In this document: positions 38,996 through 49,158 of the stretch, in pieces
How the letters are laid out: each line of letters begins with the position of its first letter
Position numbering within the stretch: the stretch's first letter is position 1
Origin: an uncultured Clostridia bacterium
GTDB taxonomy: Bacteria; Bacillota; Clostridia; Oscillospirales; Oscillospiraceae
NCBI GenBank assembly: GCA_947170435.1
Contig: CAMVTO010000010.1
Location: 1 to 64,000, forward strand
Direction: 5' to 3'
DNA length: 64,000 nucleotides
Program-made: the position numbers and the translations under genes
Notes under the pieces: model-generated
The model's input: only the letters and a program-made list of their open reading frames with translations
What the model was told of the DNA's origin: nothing
Database searches by the model: none

Positions 38996-41200
38996 TTATC
39001 CCAGAAGTTCGATAAATGCCGATTCGTTGTTTTTGGCGCGTTCCCGCAGTTCCGCGGTCGCTGTATTGAGCTTGTCTACATAGGCGGTGCGGTCTGCCAG
39101 CACATCGCGCAACACGCCCAGCGCCTTGTCCGCGTCAAAATGCTCCAGGTCGCCCGCCAGCGGCATGCCCAACGCACGAGCGCAGGCGCTGACCTTGGGA
39201 TCGTACACCACGCCCAGCACCGGTACGCCGGAGCAGGCCGCGAAAATCATGCTGTGCAGCCGGGTGCTTACCACCGCGTCCATGCAGGCGAGCATGTCCA
39301 CCATCGCCGCCGGGTTGTAGGGCGCGGAAATCTCATACGCCTTTGCGTGCATTTGCGCCAGCACCGCAGCGCTGGCGGCGTCGTCCGCGCCCTGCTGCAT
39401 ATTGATGAACACGACCTGCGCAGCCTCACTCACCGCATCGCAAAACTTCGCAAACGCAGCAACATTTGTCTCCATCCCCGCCGCAAAACGCACCGACACA
39501 CCCACAATCGGCCTGTCGGCGGGAATGTTCCTCTCCGCCAGCAGCGATCGGCCGCGCGCGCGCTCACCGCTCGGCATTGCGTAGACCGGATCTGCCGTCA
39601 CGCGAATGTTGGGGTTCTGCACCCCCATCTCCCGCAACGCGGCAAGGGACTCCGCGTCGCGCAGCGTGATGACATCCGCCATTTCCGCAACCGCGCGAAC
39701 CCGCTCCCGGTTGCGCGCACTCTCCACCGGGCCGATGCCGTTGGCGTAAAACATCACCCGTTTGCCGCAGCGCTTCGCCATGCGGATCAAGGCCGTATAG
39801 TACAGCAGCGAGCGCGTGGAGGTGTGATCCTGCAGCAGGCTTCCCCCACCGCTGACAAAGCATGTGGCGCGTTTGACCGCGCGGCGCACGGCAATAGGAT
39901 GAAACCGGTTAACGGCTTCAATGCCGCACTTCTCCCGCGTCTCCTCCGGCCGGTTGGAAAGCGCTGTCAGCACCGCACCGGGGACGGCCTCGGAGAGGCG
40001 GTCACGCAGGGCCAGCAAAATGGCATCGTCCCCCAGATTGCGAAAGCCATAATAGCCAGAGAGCACCACGCGTGTGTGCTCGGCAAGCACCGCGCGGTAC
40101 GCGGTTTCCGCATCCTGCGTCATGCGCTTGACAGAATAGTATTCCTTGATAACCTCCCGGCCGTAGGCGCCCAATGCGGCGCGCTCATCGGCGCTAAGTT
40201 CACATAACGCATGTTTTATATCGCGGTACAGCGCCTCCGCCGTCGCCATCTCGCAGCCGCGGCAGCAGAAGTTATTGGACTGCGCCAGCACCAGCTTCTC
40301 CTCGCCAAAAAGGCCCATATACCCCTGCTCACCCGCAACGATGACCGGCTTTTCCGCCGCCATCGCCTCCAGTGCGGCGCGGCTGACGCCGACAAACAGA
40401 TCTCCCGCCGCGACGATTTCATTGATGTCGGTGCGTGCGCCGGTCATGACCACAAGCGGCTCTCCCGCCGCCGCATTGACCGTCTCGGCCTCGGATCGGA
40501 TCTCGTCGAACACATCGCCGCCGCCCGCAATCAGCAGCCGCACGCCCGGGATCTCCCCCCGCAGCCGCGGCATAATGGAGATCAACTGCCGCGTCACCAT
40601 TGTGCAACTCGCGTCGATCCGGCTCACATGGGCAATGACCGGCCCGGCCGCGCCCCCCAGACACTCCCGCCGCACACGCTCCGGGGAAACGTTCGGGGAG
40701 AACTTCTCCGTGTCGATGCCGTTGATCGTCATCGTAATCCGTTCCTCTGGAACGCCGTAATTCTTCCGCAGATACGCCCGAATGTCCTCGCTGACCGCAA
40801 TGGTATGTTCGCCCCAATCGGTCATCAGCTTGAGAATTTTGTTTACATAAAAAACTCCATGTGCCGAGGTGACAAACGGAAAATCCATCTGCCTGTGCAG
40901 GATACCGCACAAAAATCCGGGGATTCGCGCATGTGCGTGCACAACATCCGGTTTTTCTTCCCGGATGACGCGGCGGAGAATGTTCAGCGACCGGTGCATC
41001 AATACGACGTTGCGCTTGTGCAGCGGCGCATGATAGCAGCGGATTCCCGCCTCGGTCAGCTCGCGCTCATACACGCCGCCGTTGGATACGACCGCAACGT
41101 CCCAGCCTCGACGGTGGAGCTCCTTGGACAGCTCCACCACATGGGTCTCCGCTCCGCCGATCTCCAACCCCATCAGCACCATCAGGACTTTTTTGCTCAT
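38996..41200 (-). CDS. csaB: two-domain protein: N-terminal GT4 glycosyltransferase fused to CsaB-type polysaccharide pyruvyl transferase
   Basis: N-term MSKKVLMVLMGLEIGGAETHVVELSKELHRRGW...HAHARIPGF; C-term VVLSGYYGFRNLGDDAILLALRDRL...FVSGGGSLLQDHTSTRSLLYY...MVDMLACMDAVVSTRLHSMIFAACSGVPVLGVVYDPKV. Confidence 0.88.
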   Translation of the reverse strand: MSKKVLMVLMGLEIGGAETHVVELSKELHRRGWDVAVVSNGGVYERELTEAGIRCYHAPLHKRNVVLMHRSLNILRRVIREEKPDVVHAHARIPGFLCGILHRQMDFPFVTSAHGVFYVNKILKLMTDWGEHTIAVSEDIRAYLRKNYGVPEERITMTINGIDTEKFSPNVSPERVRRECLGGAAGPVIAHVSRIDASCTMVTRQLISIMPRLRGEIPGVRLLIAGGGDVFDEIRSEAETVNAAAGEPLVVMTGARTDINEIVAAGDLFVGVSRAALEAMAAEKPVIVAGEQGYMGLFGEEKLVLAQSNNFCCRGCEMATAEALYRDIKHALCELSADERAALGAYGREVIKEYYSVKRMTQDAETAYRAVLAEHTRVVLSGYYGFRNLGDDAILLALRDRLSEAVPGAVLTALSNRPEETREKCGIEAVNRFHPIAVRRAVKRATCFVSGGGSLLQDHTSTRSLLYYTALIRMAKRCGKRVMFYANGIGPVESARNRERVRAVAEMADVITLRDAESLAALREMGVQNPNIRVTADPVYAMPSGERARGRSLLAERNIPADRPIVGVSVRFAAGMETNVAAFAKFCDAVSEAAQVVFINMQQGADDAASAAVLAQMHAKAYEISAPYNPAAMVDMLACMDAVVSTRLHSMIFAACSGVPVLGVVYDPKVSACARALGMPLAGDLEHFDADKALGVLRDVLADRTAYVDKLNTATAELRERAKNNESAFIELLG

Positions 41201-41216
41201 AACTCCCCCTGTGTGC

Positions 41217-42101
41217 TCACCGGCCAATGCTCAGCAAATCGCAGTAAACACCTTCGCGCTCCATATAGTTGGACTTCACCTTGACTGTGCCGCCCACCTT
41301 CAGCTCCGTTGTGCCGTCGAGATAATAGCCGTCGTCCCGCTCAATGCACTTGCCCTTCAGCGTGACAAAAACATTGCTGCGCTTCGTCTTTTCGGCAAAC
41401 ACAATGGAGCCGTCCGCCGCAATCTTCGTTTCACCATAGGGAACCGTCTCCACACTCTGCACCTCGCCGAGCATCGCGCCGAGAGCGCTTTCGTAGAAGC
41501 GGTCACCAACGTGGATATTGTCTTTGACAATCTCACGGGAATCCTTGAAGCAGATCACAAACTCTGTCTCCAGCTCACCCGTCTGCGCCGCTGTATCCTC
41601 GAACACATCCGCGCCCATCGGATCAAGTGCGTAAATATAGCCAAAATGCGCAAAGCCCTTGCCCTTCGTCGGCATTTCCGCGCCAACCTTGATGGGCAGC
41701 GATCCGATCACGATATCTTTGCCGGTGCAGTAGCCCTCGTTCTCGATCGTCACATAGACATCATCGCTCTCTTCGGCATCGTAAGCCACAAAGCGGTCAT
41801 CCAAGGGAGAATACTCCTCCTTTGCATGCGGAACGCTGCGCACCTCGACAATGGTGCCGAGATAGGTGCCGTCCGTCGAACGATATGCCCCGTCCCCAAC
41901 ATGGATGCACTCTGCCATGCCGTGAGGCGCTTCCGCCAGTTCCACCGTAAAGCGCATCTTCTGCGTCTCACGTCCCGCGGCAGCGGTACCCGTGCTGCGG
42001 TTGCGCAGCATCAGCGCCGCGGCCAGCACTGCCAGCACCAATACGATAATCACCACATCAAACAGGTTGAATTTCACCTGCGGTTTTCCCTTATTCTCCA
42101 T
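41217..42101 (-). CDS. DUF4330-like single-pass membrane protein
   Basis: MENKGKPQVKFNLFDVVIIVLVLAVLAAALMLRNRS...; N-terminal TM and repeated beta-rich domain. Confidence 0.7.
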   Translation of the reverse strand: MENKGKPQVKFNLFDVVIIVLVLAVLAAALMLRNRSTGTAAAGRETQKMRFTVELAEAPHGMAECIHVGDGAYRSTDGTYLGTIVEVRSVPHAKEEYSPLDDRFVAYDAEESDDVYVTIENEGYCTGKDIVIGSLPIKVGAEMPTKGKGFAHFGYIYALDPMGADVFEDTAAQTGELETEFVICFKDSREIVKDNIHVGDRFYESALGAMLGEVQSVETVPYGETKIAADGSIVFAEKTKRSNVFVTLKGKCIERDDGYYLDGTTELKVGGTVKVKSNYMEREGVYCDLLSIGR

Positions 42102-43218
42102 GTCCTGTCTCCTCCAGTGTGTTCAGATACACCCGCTCTACGTTGCGGGCAAAGATCTCTCCCGTGAAGCGCGCATGGAAAATCTCCACGGCGCGTTTTT
42201 GCATGGATCGGAGCGTTTCCGGCTCGTCCATCAGCCGCCCCAATGCGCGCGCCAGCGCGGCGCTGTCACGGCTTGGGAAGATCAGGCCGTCCTCCCCGTC
42301 GTCGATCTGCCACGGGTTGCCGCCGTAGTCAGACGCAATCGCCGGCACGCCGAGACTCATGCCCTCGCACAGTGCGATGCTGGACGCCTCGGTACCGTAC
42401 GACGCGTTAAGCTGCACGTCGAGGATGCTCAGCAGCTTCGCCACATCGGAACGAAAGCCGAGAAACAGCACCTCGTTTTCCAGCTGTTTTTCCGCAATGG
42501 CGCCGCGGACTTCGCTCTCAAACGAGCCCGTTCCCGCAATCAGAATCCGAAAGCTCCGGCCCTCGCGCTTGAGCTGCTCCGCCGCTTCTAAAATATACAG
42601 ATGCCCTTTGTATGGTTCAAGGCGCGCGAGAATTCCCGCCGTGAACATGCCTGGGGGCAGTCCCAGCTCCGTGCGCAGCGCGGCACACTCCTCATCTGTT
42701 GCGCGCGTCAGCGGCGCGACGCCGTTCATCATCACCGTGATCTTTTTTTCGGAAATGCCGGCATCGGTCAGATTCCGCGCGGCCGCAGGGCTGACCGCGA
42801 TGATGTGGTCGGCGTAGTGCTCGTTCACCAATTTGTTGATCCAGCGCCCCGGCGGATATTTGAGCTTCGCGGAAACTGGGAACGCGCTGTGGCGCGTGTA
42901 GATGACCACCTTGCCGCAGCGCCGCCCCGCGATACGGCCAGAAAGCGCGCCGTGGGTGTGAACAATGTCGGGCCGCGCCTTGCGGATCAGCTCCACCAGC
43001 GCCCGCACATCATCCTTGTGGTAAGAGCGATCAGCAAGTCCGTCTACCTCGTAGACGATGCCGTCCAACTCCCGCAGCGGCTCGCACAGGAGACTGCCGC
43101 GAGGCACGGCGATCATGGTCTCAAAGCGGTCCCGGTCGGCATATTGCAAATAGTTGAGCAACACGCGGCCCGCGCCGCCGATGTTGCTGTCACTGATGAC
43201 ATTGAGCACGCGGATCAC
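42091..43218 (-). CDS. glycosyltransferase family 4
   Basis: GTG start at 43218 (overlaps upstream stop, GTGA): IRVLNVISDSNIGGAGRVLLNYLQYADRDRFETMIAVP...GTEASSIALCEGMSLGVPAIASDYGGNPWQI. Confidence 0.88.
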   Translation of the reverse strand: MIRVLNVISDSNIGGAGRVLLNYLQYADRDRFETMIAVPRGSLLCEPLRELDGIVYEVDGLADRSYHKDDVRALVELIRKARPDIVHTHGALSGRIAGRRCGKVVIYTRHSAFPVSAKLKYPPGRWINKLVNEHYADHIIAVSPAAARNLTDAGISEKKITVMMNGVAPLTRATDEECAALRTELGLPPGMFTAGILARLEPYKGHLYILEAAEQLKREGRSFRILIAGTGSFESEVRGAIAEKQLENEVLFLGFRSDVAKLLSILDVQLNASYGTEASSIALCEGMSLGVPAIASDYGGNPWQIDDGEDGLIFPSRDSAALARALGRLMDEPETLRSMQKRAVEIFHARFTGEIFARNVERVYLNTLEETGHGE

Positions 43219-44690
43219 AGAATCTTTCCTCCCTCCGGCAAATGGCTGCGCCGCGCGTGCAGATTGCCCAGCGCAATGTATGCCCAAAACAGAAGCATCA
43301 CGCGGTAGTTATAAAATGAATAGTCCGTCATGGATTGCACCAAAAAGCCAAGGACACCCGAAGCGCAGGCGATCTGCATCAGGCGGGACGCGCCGTCCTT
43401 CTCGGCACGCAGCGCGTGACCCAGCGTGCGGAAATAGCGCAGCAGCACCCACAGAAACGCCAGCAGCGCCACAATGCCGCCGTCGCACAGAATCTGTAAA
43501 AAGAGGTTATGGGCGTGGGGCGCAACGATGGTCTCAAAGCTGTACTGCGGGTAAATCACGTTAAACGCCTCTGTGCCGGGGCCGATGCCGGCGAGCCAGT
43601 AACCGTCCCGCAGCATGTGGATCGTGCCCAGCCAGATGCTCACGCGGTACGACGTGGACTGATCCGCCATGTTGCCGATGCTGGTAAAGCGGTCGATCAC
43701 CGTATCGGGCAGCACCGCCCACAGCGCCAGCAACCCGAAGGGGGCGAGAAACAGCAGCCGCGGTTCAAGCAGCACGAAGAATACCAGCCCCGCAAACAAC
43801 AACCCCAGCCATGCGCCGCGGGAAAACGTCAGGATCATGCACAGGCACATCGCGCCGCAGCAGCCAAGATACCACAGCTTGCGCCAGATACCCTTGACAC
43901 TCAGCAGCTTCGCGCCGCCCAGAGGGATCATCAAAATCAGGTACTGGCCCAGCATGTTCGGATTTTGCATCGTGCTGCCGACGCGGAATTGGATCGTGGA
44001 GAACATATCCTCGTCCACCCATGCCGCCGACTGGTAGCCCCAGCGGAAAATGTACTGCAATATACCATAGCACGACACCGCCGCAGCAATCGTGACCAAC
44101 AGCGCAGTCAGCAAATCCAGCTGCGAGCGCGTCTCCACCGCGCGGCTGAGCACAATGGTAAAACCGATGAACACAATAGAAATCAAGCCGACATACAGGC
44201 TCCCGCGCACGTTGACGGAGGTCAGCGTCGCGGCAAGGTAGCAGACCATGTACGCCACCACCGGCAGCGCCAGCGGCTCGCGCGCGAGCATTCGTCCGCG
44301 CTCGTGGAGCAGTGAGAGGGCCACCGAGCCGTAGCCTACCATCACAAGCCCCAGCACCGCCATCGTGGGCAGCACCGCTGAGAGTACCGCCGCCGCACCG
44401 CACCAGAGAAAGCACCGCAAAAAAATGCTGCCTTTCAGCAAACGGTTCAGCCGCAGGGCTTCATAGAGCGCGCACAGCGAACTCCGCAGCCGTCCCGGCG
44501 CGCGCTCTGTCGGATCGCCAAGGTACCGCGGCGAGCAAAACCAACCGATGATGCCGCTCTCGCGCCACTGCCGCCCAAACCAGCGGCACAGCGCATCAAA
44601 GCCGCGCCCCAGCGCCGAGCGGGACAAGGCGCTCCAAATCGTTTGCAGAACGTACCACAACGTTCCGATCAACAGACTTTCCCGAATCAA
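43215..44690 (-). CDS. O-antigen ligase / Wzy-like polymerase family membrane protein
   Basis: Multi-TM protein with RVGSTMQNPNMLGQYLILMIPL...GPGTEAFNVIYPQYSFETIVAPHAHNLFLQILCDGGIVALLAFL. Confidence 0.85.
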   Translation of the reverse strand: MIRESLLIGTLWYVLQTIWSALSRSALGRGFDALCRWFGRQWRESGIIGWFCSPRYLGDPTERAPGRLRSSLCALYEALRLNRLLKGSIFLRCFLWCGAAAVLSAVLPTMAVLGLVMVGYGSVALSLLHERGRMLAREPLALPVVAYMVCYLAATLTSVNVRGSLYVGLISIVFIGFTIVLSRAVETRSQLDLLTALLVTIAAAVSCYGILQYIFRWGYQSAAWVDEDMFSTIQFRVGSTMQNPNMLGQYLILMIPLGGAKLLSVKGIWRKLWYLGCCGAMCLCMILTFSRGAWLGLLFAGLVFFVLLEPRLLFLAPFGLLALWAVLPDTVIDRFTSIGNMADQSTSYRVSIWLGTIHMLRDGYWLAGIGPGTEAFNVIYPQYSFETIVAPHAHNLFLQILCDGGIVALLAFLWVLLRYFRTLGHALRAEKDGASRLMQIACASGVLGFLVQSMTDYSFYNYRVMLLFWAYIALGNLHARRSHLPEGGKIL

Positions 44691-46258
44691 GATGACTTCC
44701 TCCTGCGCAGCAGCGCTTTGATCTGTGCGACCGTGCTGATTCGCAGCGCAACGGCCAGCATAAAATAAACGACAACGCCCAACATCGTCGGCGCGGCGAC
44801 TACGATCACCCGCGCGACCAGTCCATCACCGAGCCGCGGCGCAAGCATTCCCTGCGCGAGCCAAACCGCCGCGCCCATCGCTGTCGCGGCAAGGAGCATC
44901 TTGGCAAAGTCCAGCAGCGCAGCGCCGCTCACCACGCCGCGGTAACGCTTCGCCGCCGCGATCAGCAACACCAGCGCCGGCAGCATCAGACTCACCGCCG
45001 AGGCAATGGCGAGGCCGCGCAAGCCCAAGGGTCGTATCAGAAGTTGACATAATGCGATATTCGCAATCACCGAAACCAAACCCGCCACCAGAGGCATTTT
45101 ACCCTTCTGCTCGGCATAAAACGCGCGGCTCAGGATGATCTGCACGCCGTAGCCCACCATACCAAGCGACAGGAACGTGAGCGCCCCCGCGGTCAGGTCT
45201 GTGGAGGCGGCGTCCCACGCACCCCACTCATAAAGGAGGCGCACCACGCCGCGCGACAGCACTGCCAATCCCACCGCCATGGGCGTGAGCAGAAACAGCA
45301 TCGCGCTGAGCGTAGCGGAAATGCTCTCCCCCATCGCCGCATCGTCGGCATGAGCCGCCAGACGGGACATTTCCGGAAAAATTACATTGGCGATGGACAG
45401 CACGAACACGCCCGCCACGATGGTATAGAGCGTATTGGCATACTCCAGCGCGCTGGCACCGCCCGTAATATGCGAGGCATATCGTGTGGCGATGGTCAGG
45501 TTGAGCGGCTGGATCCAGGTGCTCACCAGCACCGGCACCGCCAGCAGAAATATCTTGTGTAAACCTTCATGTCGCAGAGAAACACGGTACCGATAGCCAA
45601 ACCGGTGCAGCGACGGCACCTGGATCAGCACCTGCACCGCCCACCCCAGCAGAAACGCCACCGCGAGGCCATGAATACCGAACCGATCCACAAAGGACAA
45701 ATAGTAGACGATGATGACCGCGTTGGACGTTGCGGAGAGCAGCGCCGGGATGTTGAACTCCCCCAGCGACTGTAAAATGCCCACCAGTGAAAACGCGAGA
45801 CCCGTAAAGAGCATCAGCGGGAATAAAATCCGCAGCAGCTCTGTGCAGAGCGCAGCAGTGGCCGGGTCAAAGCCGTCTGCCAGCAGTGCTGTGATCGGCG
45901 CGGCAAAGAGCATACCGAGGGCGCTGAGCGTCGCGGTCAGGAACGTCATCACGGTGATAAACGCACTGGAGAGGCGAAACGCCTCGTCCTTGCCCTGCTT
46001 TTCCATGTATTCGTTGAACACCGGAATGAAGCTGGCTGAAATTGCCGAGGCAAAGATCGCGTCAAAAAAGTTGCGGGGAATCCGGCTCGCCGTGAGAAAC
46101 GCGTTGGCGGCCATGCCGGTGGCAAAGGTATGTCCCAGCAGCATATCCCGCACCAGGCCCAGCACCTTCCCCAGCAGCGTCAGCACCATCATCATGCCCA
46201 CGGTGCGTATATTTCTTTTTTGCTGTTCCTCTTGCATAGCGGTTTCCTTTTTGTTCAA
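44687..46258 (-). CDS. murJ: MurJ/MviN-type lipid flippase
   Basis: RNIRTVGMMMVLTLLGKVLGLVRDMLLGHTFATGMAANAFLTASRIPRNFFDAIFASAISASFIPVFNEYME. Confidence 0.93.
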   Translation of the reverse strand: MNKKETAMQEEQQKRNIRTVGMMMVLTLLGKVLGLVRDMLLGHTFATGMAANAFLTASRIPRNFFDAIFASAISASFIPVFNEYMEKQGKDEAFRLSSAFITVMTFLTATLSALGMLFAAPITALLADGFDPATAALCTELLRILFPLMLFTGLAFSLVGILQSLGEFNIPALLSATSNAVIIVYYLSFVDRFGIHGLAVAFLLGWAVQVLIQVPSLHRFGYRYRVSLRHEGLHKIFLLAVPVLVSTWIQPLNLTIATRYASHITGGASALEYANTLYTIVAGVFVLSIANVIFPEMSRLAAHADDAAMGESISATLSAMLFLLTPMAVGLAVLSRGVVRLLYEWGAWDAASTDLTAGALTFLSLGMVGYGVQIILSRAFYAEQKGKMPLVAGLVSVIANIALCQLLIRPLGLRGLAIASAVSLMLPALVLLIAAAKRYRGVVSGAALLDFAKMLLAATAMGAAVWLAQGMLAPRLGDGLVARVIVVAAPTMLGVVVYFMLAVALRISTVAQIKALLRRRKSS

Positions 46259-46301
46259 ACAGTATCAGGCATGACATTATATCAGAAACAGGCGGATTTG
46301 T

Positions 46302-47639
46302 CTACCGTCCAAAGCCTGATCGATACAAACGCTGCGCGCGGGCCATGAGGTCAGGCTTTGCATTTGTCAGCTTCTCTGCCGCAACTTCCTCCAGCAGCTT
46401 TTGCAGCACCGCGCCGATGGCTCTGCCGCGAAAGCCGATCGCCGCAATGTCACCACCGTTCACAGCGAGATCAGACAGTTCACAGCACGCGCCCTCCGCG
46501 GTGAGCGTGTCATAGACGCGCTGTGCTTCCAGCCACGGCTCCTGTGCACACGCCATCCCCTCAGGAGTCTTCGCGGCGTTATCCGCCTGCTTGGTCAGCA
46601 GCAGATTCGCCGTCACCGCCTTGCCGCGCCGCGCCATCTCCCGATGGACGGCCGTCCGCTCCGGCGGGAACATGTCGTCAAAGCATTCCAACTGGGTGCG
46701 CACCTGCGTCTTCAGCACATTTTCAAAGCGCAGCCGTTCCATGATGTCCTCCGCCAGCTCCGCTGAGATCGCCGTGTGCCCGTAGAAATGCCTCACGCCC
46801 GCCTCGTCAACGCTCATGCACAGCGGCTTGCCCAGGTCGTGGAACAGCATCGTCCAGCGCAGCTCCCGCCGCGGCGGCACCGTGCCGACGCTCCGCGCCG
46901 TATGTTCCCAGACGTCATAGCAGTGATGCGGATTGCGCTGATCAAAGCCCACACAGGGCAGGATTTCCGGGATCACAACGCCCAGCACCTCTGGGAACGC
47001 CAGCAGCACCTCCGTCACATGCTCCCCGCAGAGCAGCTTGTTGAGCTCCGCATACACGCGCTCCGCCGCTACCGTTCGCAGCAGCGCCCGCTTTTCCCGC
47101 GCGGCAGCAGCCGTCGCCGGTTCCACCGTAAAGCCCAGCTTCGAGGCAAAGCGCAGCAGCCGCAGAACGCGCAGCGCATCCTCCTCGAACCGCTTCTCCG
47201 GGTCGCCAACACAGCGCAGGATCTTGCTTTGCAGATCCCGCTGCCCGCCACAGGGGTCGATCACGGCGCCGTTCGGGGCCAGTGCCATGGCGTTGACGGT
47301 GAAATCCCGCCGCGCCAGATCCTCCTCGACGCGGTCGGTGAATGCTACGCTCTCTGGATGACGGTTATCGCGATACGCGCCGTCCCGGCGCATGGTGGTG
47401 ATCTCCACGCTGCGTCCCTCGGACACCACCGTTACGGTGCCATGCTGCAGGCCGGTCGGATGTGCCGCATCTCCAAAAAGCTCCATCACCCGCTCCGGCC
47501 GCGCGTCGCTGGTCATATCCCAATCGTCCGGCGTCATGCCCAGCAGCATGTCGCGCACACAGCCGCCGACAGGATAGCCATGATATCCCGCCGCCGCAAG
47601 TCGCGTCAGAATTAAGTTGACATAACTCGGTATTTTCAT
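46302..47639 (-). CDS. cca: CCA tRNA nucleotidyltransferase
   Basis: MKIPSYVNLILTRLAAAGYHGYPVGGCVRDMLLGMTPDDWDMTSDARPERVMELF...RRDFTVNAMALAPNGAVIDPCGGQRDLQSKILRCVGDPEKRFEEDALRVLR. Confidence 0.95.
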   Translation of the reverse strand: MKIPSYVNLILTRLAAAGYHGYPVGGCVRDMLLGMTPDDWDMTSDARPERVMELFGDAAHPTGLQHGTVTVVSEGRSVEITTMRRDGAYRDNRHPESVAFTDRVEEDLARRDFTVNAMALAPNGAVIDPCGGQRDLQSKILRCVGDPEKRFEEDALRVLRLLRFASKLGFTVEPATAAAAREKRALLRTVAAERVYAELNKLLCGEHVTEVLLAFPEVLGVVIPEILPCVGFDQRNPHHCYDVWEHTARSVGTVPPRRELRWTMLFHDLGKPLCMSVDEAGVRHFYGHTAISAELAEDIMERLRFENVLKTQVRTQLECFDDMFPPERTAVHREMARRGKAVTANLLLTKQADNAAKTPEGMACAQEPWLEAQRVYDTLTAEGACCELSDLAVNGGDIAAIGFRGRAIGAVLQKLLEEVAAEKLTNAKPDLMARAQRLYRSGFGR

Positions 47640-47661
47640 ATAATCTTTCAAAAAAAGCTCA

Positions 47662-47690
47662 TTGCACTTTACAAATGGATATATTATACT
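47662..47690 (+). promoter_or_regulatory. promoter for murC
   Basis: TTGCAC, 17-bp spacer, TATACT. Confidence 0.6.
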
Positions 47691-47733
47691 ATCAGGGCTG
47701 ATTTTGCAATTCCCGAAAGGACTTGAATATAGA

Positions 47734-49107
47734 ATGGACATTTCTTCCTATCTCATTCCCGGCAAACGTGCGCATCTCGCAGGCATCGGCGGCGTGTCGA
47801 TGAGTCCGCTGGCGGAGGTACTGCACGGCATGGGTGTGATCGTGCAGGGCAGCGACATGAACGAAAGCCCCGCTGTGGAGCATCTGCGCTCGCTGGGCAT
47901 CCACGTTGCCATCGGCCACATGGCTGAAAATCTGGGAGAGTGCGACCTTGTGATCCGCACCGCCGCCATCCACGACGACAACCCGGAAATTGCCGGCGCC
48001 ATCACCCGCGGCATCCCCGTGTTTGAGCGGGCGCAGGCCTGGGGTGCGATCATGAAGGGCTATCAGAACGCGCTGTGCATCTCCGGCACCCACGGCAAAA
48101 CCACCACAACCTCCATGGCGACGCACATTTTCATGGCCGGCAAGTGTGACCCGACGGTCATGATCGGCGGCACGCTGGAGCTGCTGCACGCGGGCTACCG
48201 TGTCGGACACGGCGACACCATCATCGCTGAGAGCTGCGAATACTGCAACTCATTTCTGAGCTTTTTCCCCACCGTAGCGATCATCCTCAACGTAGAGGCG
48301 GATCACCTCGACTTTTTCAAGGATCTCGCCGATGTAGAGCGCTCGTTCCGCGCTTTTGCGGAGCTGGTGCCAGAGCGCGGCTTCGTCGTCGCCAACCGGG
48401 ATGACAGCGGCGCAAGGGAAACGCTTGCGGACTATGCGCGCCCCGTATTCTGGTTCAGCCTCAACGACGCTTCCGCCGACTGCCACGCGGCAAACGTCGT
48501 CTGGACGGACGGCCTGCCGGAGTTTGATATCGTCATCCGCGGCGTGCTCTACGCTCACGTCGCACTGAACGTCGGCGGCGAGCACAACATCATGAACGCT
48601 CTTGCCGCGGCCTCCGGCGCATATCTGCTGGGGCTCCCCGGCGAAGCGGTCACACAGGGTCTCGCCGGCTTCCACGGCGCGGGGCGGCGCTTTGAGAAAA
48701 AAGGCGAGTACCGCGGCGCAATGGTTTACGATGACTACGCCCACCATCCCGGCGAGCTGCACGCGCTGCTGGCCATGGCGAAGAAGCTCCCCTACAAACG
48801 CATCATCTGCGCATTCCAGCCCCACACCTACACCCGCACCCACGCATTGTTCCAGGAGTTTGTGGAAGAGCTGAAGCTCCCAGACGTAACGATCCTCGCG
48901 GAAATCTACGCCGCGCGGGAGCAGAACGATCTGGGCATCTCCTCCAGCGACCTCGCCAAAGAGATTCCCGGTGCCATCTACTGCCCCACCCTGGCCAGGG
49001 TCACGGAAACGCTCCGCACCGTCGCGCAGCCGGGTGATCTGATCCTCACCGTCGGCGCAGGCGATATTTACAAAGCCGGCGAAGCGCTGCTCAAAGGGCA
49101 GGGCTGA
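47734..49107 (+). CDS. murC: UDP-N-acetylmuramate--L-alanine ligase
   Basis: HLAGIGGVSMSPLAEVLHGMGVIVQGSDMNESPAVEHLRSLGI...ISGTHGKTTTTSMATHIF...VYDDYAHHPGELHALLAMAKKLPYKRIICAFQPHTYTRTHAL. Confidence 0.95.
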   Translation: MDISSYLIPGKRAHLAGIGGVSMSPLAEVLHGMGVIVQGSDMNESPAVEHLRSLGIHVAIGHMAENLGECDLVIRTAAIHDDNPEIAGAITRGIPVFERAQAWGAIMKGYQNALCISGTHGKTTTTSMATHIFMAGKCDPTVMIGGTLELLHAGYRVGHGDTIIAESCEYCNSFLSFFPTVAIILNVEADHLDFFKDLADVERSFRAFAELVPERGFVVANRDDSGARETLADYARPVFWFSLNDASADCHAANVVWTDGLPEFDIVIRGVLYAHVALNVGGEHNIMNALAAASGAYLLGLPGEAVTQGLAGFHGAGRRFEKKGEYRGAMVYDDYAHHPGELHALLAMAKKLPYKRIICAFQPHTYTRTHALFQEFVEELKLPDVTILAEIYAAREQNDLGISSSDLAKEIPGAIYCPTLARVTETLRTVAQPGDLILTVGAGDIYKAGEALLKGQG

Positions 49108-49120
49108 CTCTGTGCGAATC

Positions 49121-49158
49121 AAAAAAGTCGGAAAAGCATTCCGCTTTTCCGACTTTTC
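49121..49158. terminator. bidirectional terminator murC / PPTase
   Basis: AAAAGTCGGAAAAGC-ATT-CCGCTTTTCCGACTTTT. Confidence 0.7.
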
